A stretch of 64,000 bases of DNA from [Mycobacterium] stephanolepidis (GTDB taxonomy: Bacteria; Actinomycetota; Actinomycetes; Mycobacteriales; Mycobacteriaceae): NCBI RefSeq assembly GCF_002356335.1, contig NZ_AP018165.1, positions 1,116,001 to 1,180,000 of the forward strand, given 5' to 3'. Of the stretch, positions 62,746 through 64,000 are shown piece after piece (the first letter of the stretch is position 1; every line of letters begins with the position of its first letter). Under the pieces are notes generated by a model, which saw nothing but the letters and a program-made list of their open reading frames with translations, did no database searches and was not told the DNA's origin. The position numbers were made by a program, and so were the translations under genes.

Positions 62746-62785
62746 GCGGCGAATATACCATTCGGTCTACTTCGCGCAAGCTGAT

Positions 62786-63718
62786 CTACAGCTTGCGCAG
62801 GCGCAGCCGGTTGATCGAGTGGTCGGCGTCTTTGCGTAGCACCAGCGTCGCCCGTGGCCGGGTCGGCAGGATGTTCTCCAGCAGGTTCGGCAAGTTGATC
62901 GAGTGCCAAATCTCCTGTGCGGCAAGGGTTGCCTGCTTATCGGACAGCTTGGCGTAATGGTGGAAATGCGAGGACGGATTTGCGAACGACGTGGAGCGCA
63001 TCGCCAGGAACCGGGAGATGTACCACTGTTCGATGTCTTCGATGCGGGCGTCCACGTAGATCGAGAAATCGAACAGATCCGAGACCATCAGCGTCGGGCC
63101 GGTCTGCAATACGTTCAGGCCCTCGAGAATCAAGATATCGGGTTGTTCCACAACGTGTTTCTCGTTTTTGATGATGTCGTACAGCAGGTGCGAGTACACC
63201 GGGGCGGTGACCTCATGGGCCCCCGATTTGACCTCGGTCACGAATCGCAGCAGTCCGCGCCTGTTGTAGCTCTCGGGAAAGCCCTTGCGGTGCATGATGT
63301 TCCGCCGGGACAGTTCGGCATTGGGGTAGAGGAATCCGTCGGTGGTCACCAGGTCCACGCGGGGATGGTGGTCCCATCGTGCCAGCAGCGCCTGCAGCAC
63401 GCGGGCCGTCGTCGACTTGCCGACCGCGACGCTGCCGGCCACCCCGATGACGAAGGGGACCAGACGGTCCGGATGCTGATCGCCGAGGAAGGTCGCGGTC
63501 GCGGCGAAGAGACGCTGCCGGGCGGCCACCTGGAGATGGATGAGACGAGCCAGCGGCAGATAGACCTCGGCGACCTCGATCAGGTCGATCTGTTCACCCA
63601 GGCCGCGCAGGCCGAAGAGCTCTTCTTCGGTGAGGACCAGCGGCGTGGATTTGCGCAGCGCGCGCCACTGTTTCCGGTCGAACTCCACATAGGGGCTCGG
63701 CTCGCTCAGCCGCGGCAT
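62786..63718 (-). CDS. coaA: pantothenate kinase type I
   Basis: This 310-residue enzyme has the P-loop [21 protein letters not shown] near residue 95, then [50 protein letters not shown] and EGLNVLQTG. It phosphorylates pantothenate, the first step of coenzyme A synthesis. ATG 63718 ([18 protein letters not shown]) is the family start; the frame is open further upstream to 63946 without support. Confidence 0.95.
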   Translation of the reverse strand: MPRLSEPSPYVEFDRKQWRALRKSTPLVLTEEELFGLRGLGEQIDLIEVAEVYLPLARLIHLQVAARQRLFAATATFLGDQHPDRLVPFVIGVAGSVAVGKSTTARVLQALLARWDHHPRVDLVTTDGFLYPNAELSRRNIMHRKGFPESYNRRGLLRFVTEVKSGAHEVTAPVYSHLLYDIIKNEKHVVEQPDILILEGLNVLQTGPTLMVSDLFDFSIYVDARIEDIEQWYISRFLAMRSTSFANPSSHFHHYAKLSDKQATLAAQEIWHSINLPNLLENILPTRPRATLVLRKDADHSINRLRLRKL

Positions 63719-63803
63719 GGATGAGCCGCTCGCGCGCAGACCGACGACATAGGCGCAAGTCTTGCAGGAACCATTCGTGAACGCGGCACTAGGGTTGTGT
63801 GAC

Positions 63804-64000
63804 ATGGGCGATAGCGGCCGGTCGGAGAACAGCCTCGTCGACGAATACTTGCTGCTCGGGCTGCGATTTGACCGTATCGAGAGTGGATACGTGGACTCCT
63901 TCACCGGTGATCCCACGCTGCGGCAGCGTGTCGAGAACGAGCCCACCCCCGATCCGGCAGAGCTGGCCCGCCAGGCTGTGGCCCTGCGGGCTGAGCTGGC
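63804..64000 (+). CDS. start of a conserved protein, possibly DUF885-type, cut by the window edge
   Basis: ATG 63804 begins [22 protein letters not shown] and continues for 65 codons to the right edge, with [13 protein letters not shown] following. The [14 protein letters not shown]...GDP pattern is typical of actinobacterial gluzincin-like (DUF885-related) proteins located beside coaA, as far as I can recall. It is divergent from coaA. Assignment is tentative because the catalytic part lies outside. Confidence 0.6.
   Translation, partial: MGDSGRSENSLVDEYLLLGLRFDRIESGYVDSFTGDPTLRQRVENEPTPDPAELARQAVALRAEL

Overview
The window looks like chromosome of a rapidly growing mycobacterium, most likely the abscessus-chelonae group (Mycobacteroides). 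This is inferred from high GC, GTG and leaderless starts, CYP51 with its ferredoxin, mycothiol S-conjugate amidase, ChoD, and gene orders matching M. tuberculosis blocks Rv1064c-Rv1066, Rv1070c-Rv1086, Rv0762c-Rv0771 and Rv1092c (coaA). Species and homologue names come from recalled family knowledge; no search was run.

1-11 kb is accessory DNA. The start of a fatty acyl-AMP ligase gene is followed by tRNA-Leu(TAA). A three-gene operon (FAD monooxygenase, DUF4389 membrane protein, methyltransferase) and a MacB/FtsX-type ABC exporter come next, then a decayed second copy of the tRNA-Leu. A type VII secretion toxin module follows: helical partner, TNT-domain NAD-glycohydrolase toxin, Imm63-like immunity gene. 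An IS3-family element has split the toxin gene after codon 27; removing the element and one 3-bp target repeat restores a 594-residue reading frame. A tRNA-like sequence with anticodon GCG closes the region.

11-24 kb holds a CoA-transferase, small envelope or lipoprotein genes, and LpqV. A cysteine dioxygenase-rhodanese operon is preceded by a leaderless 13-codon leader ending Trp-Cys-Cys-Gly inside a long hairpin, a probable cysteine attenuator. A complete valine catabolic operon (mmsA-fadE9-HIBYL-CoA hydrolase-mmsB-echA8-MarR) lies behind two tandem 18-bp palindromes.

24-42 kb is conserved backbone: Bax1-I protein, purT, thiolase, SGNH hydrolase, lipU, cystathionine beta-synthase, RDD protein, metB, GPP34, threonine dehydratase, greA, mca, a DUF255 protein, hemolysin III and short-chain Z-prenyl synthase.

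41-55 kb is a P450 and oxidoreductase cluster around CYP51. A TetR repressor gene and the divergent aldA gene share the operator motif TGGACA-NN-TGTCCA. 55-64 kb contains a second type VII toxin module (WXG100, toxin, probable immunity, WXG100), two frameshifted genes (DUF5701, DUF2236), ChoD cholesterol oxidase, coaA and the start of a further gene. Long intergenic hairpins recur at gene ends.
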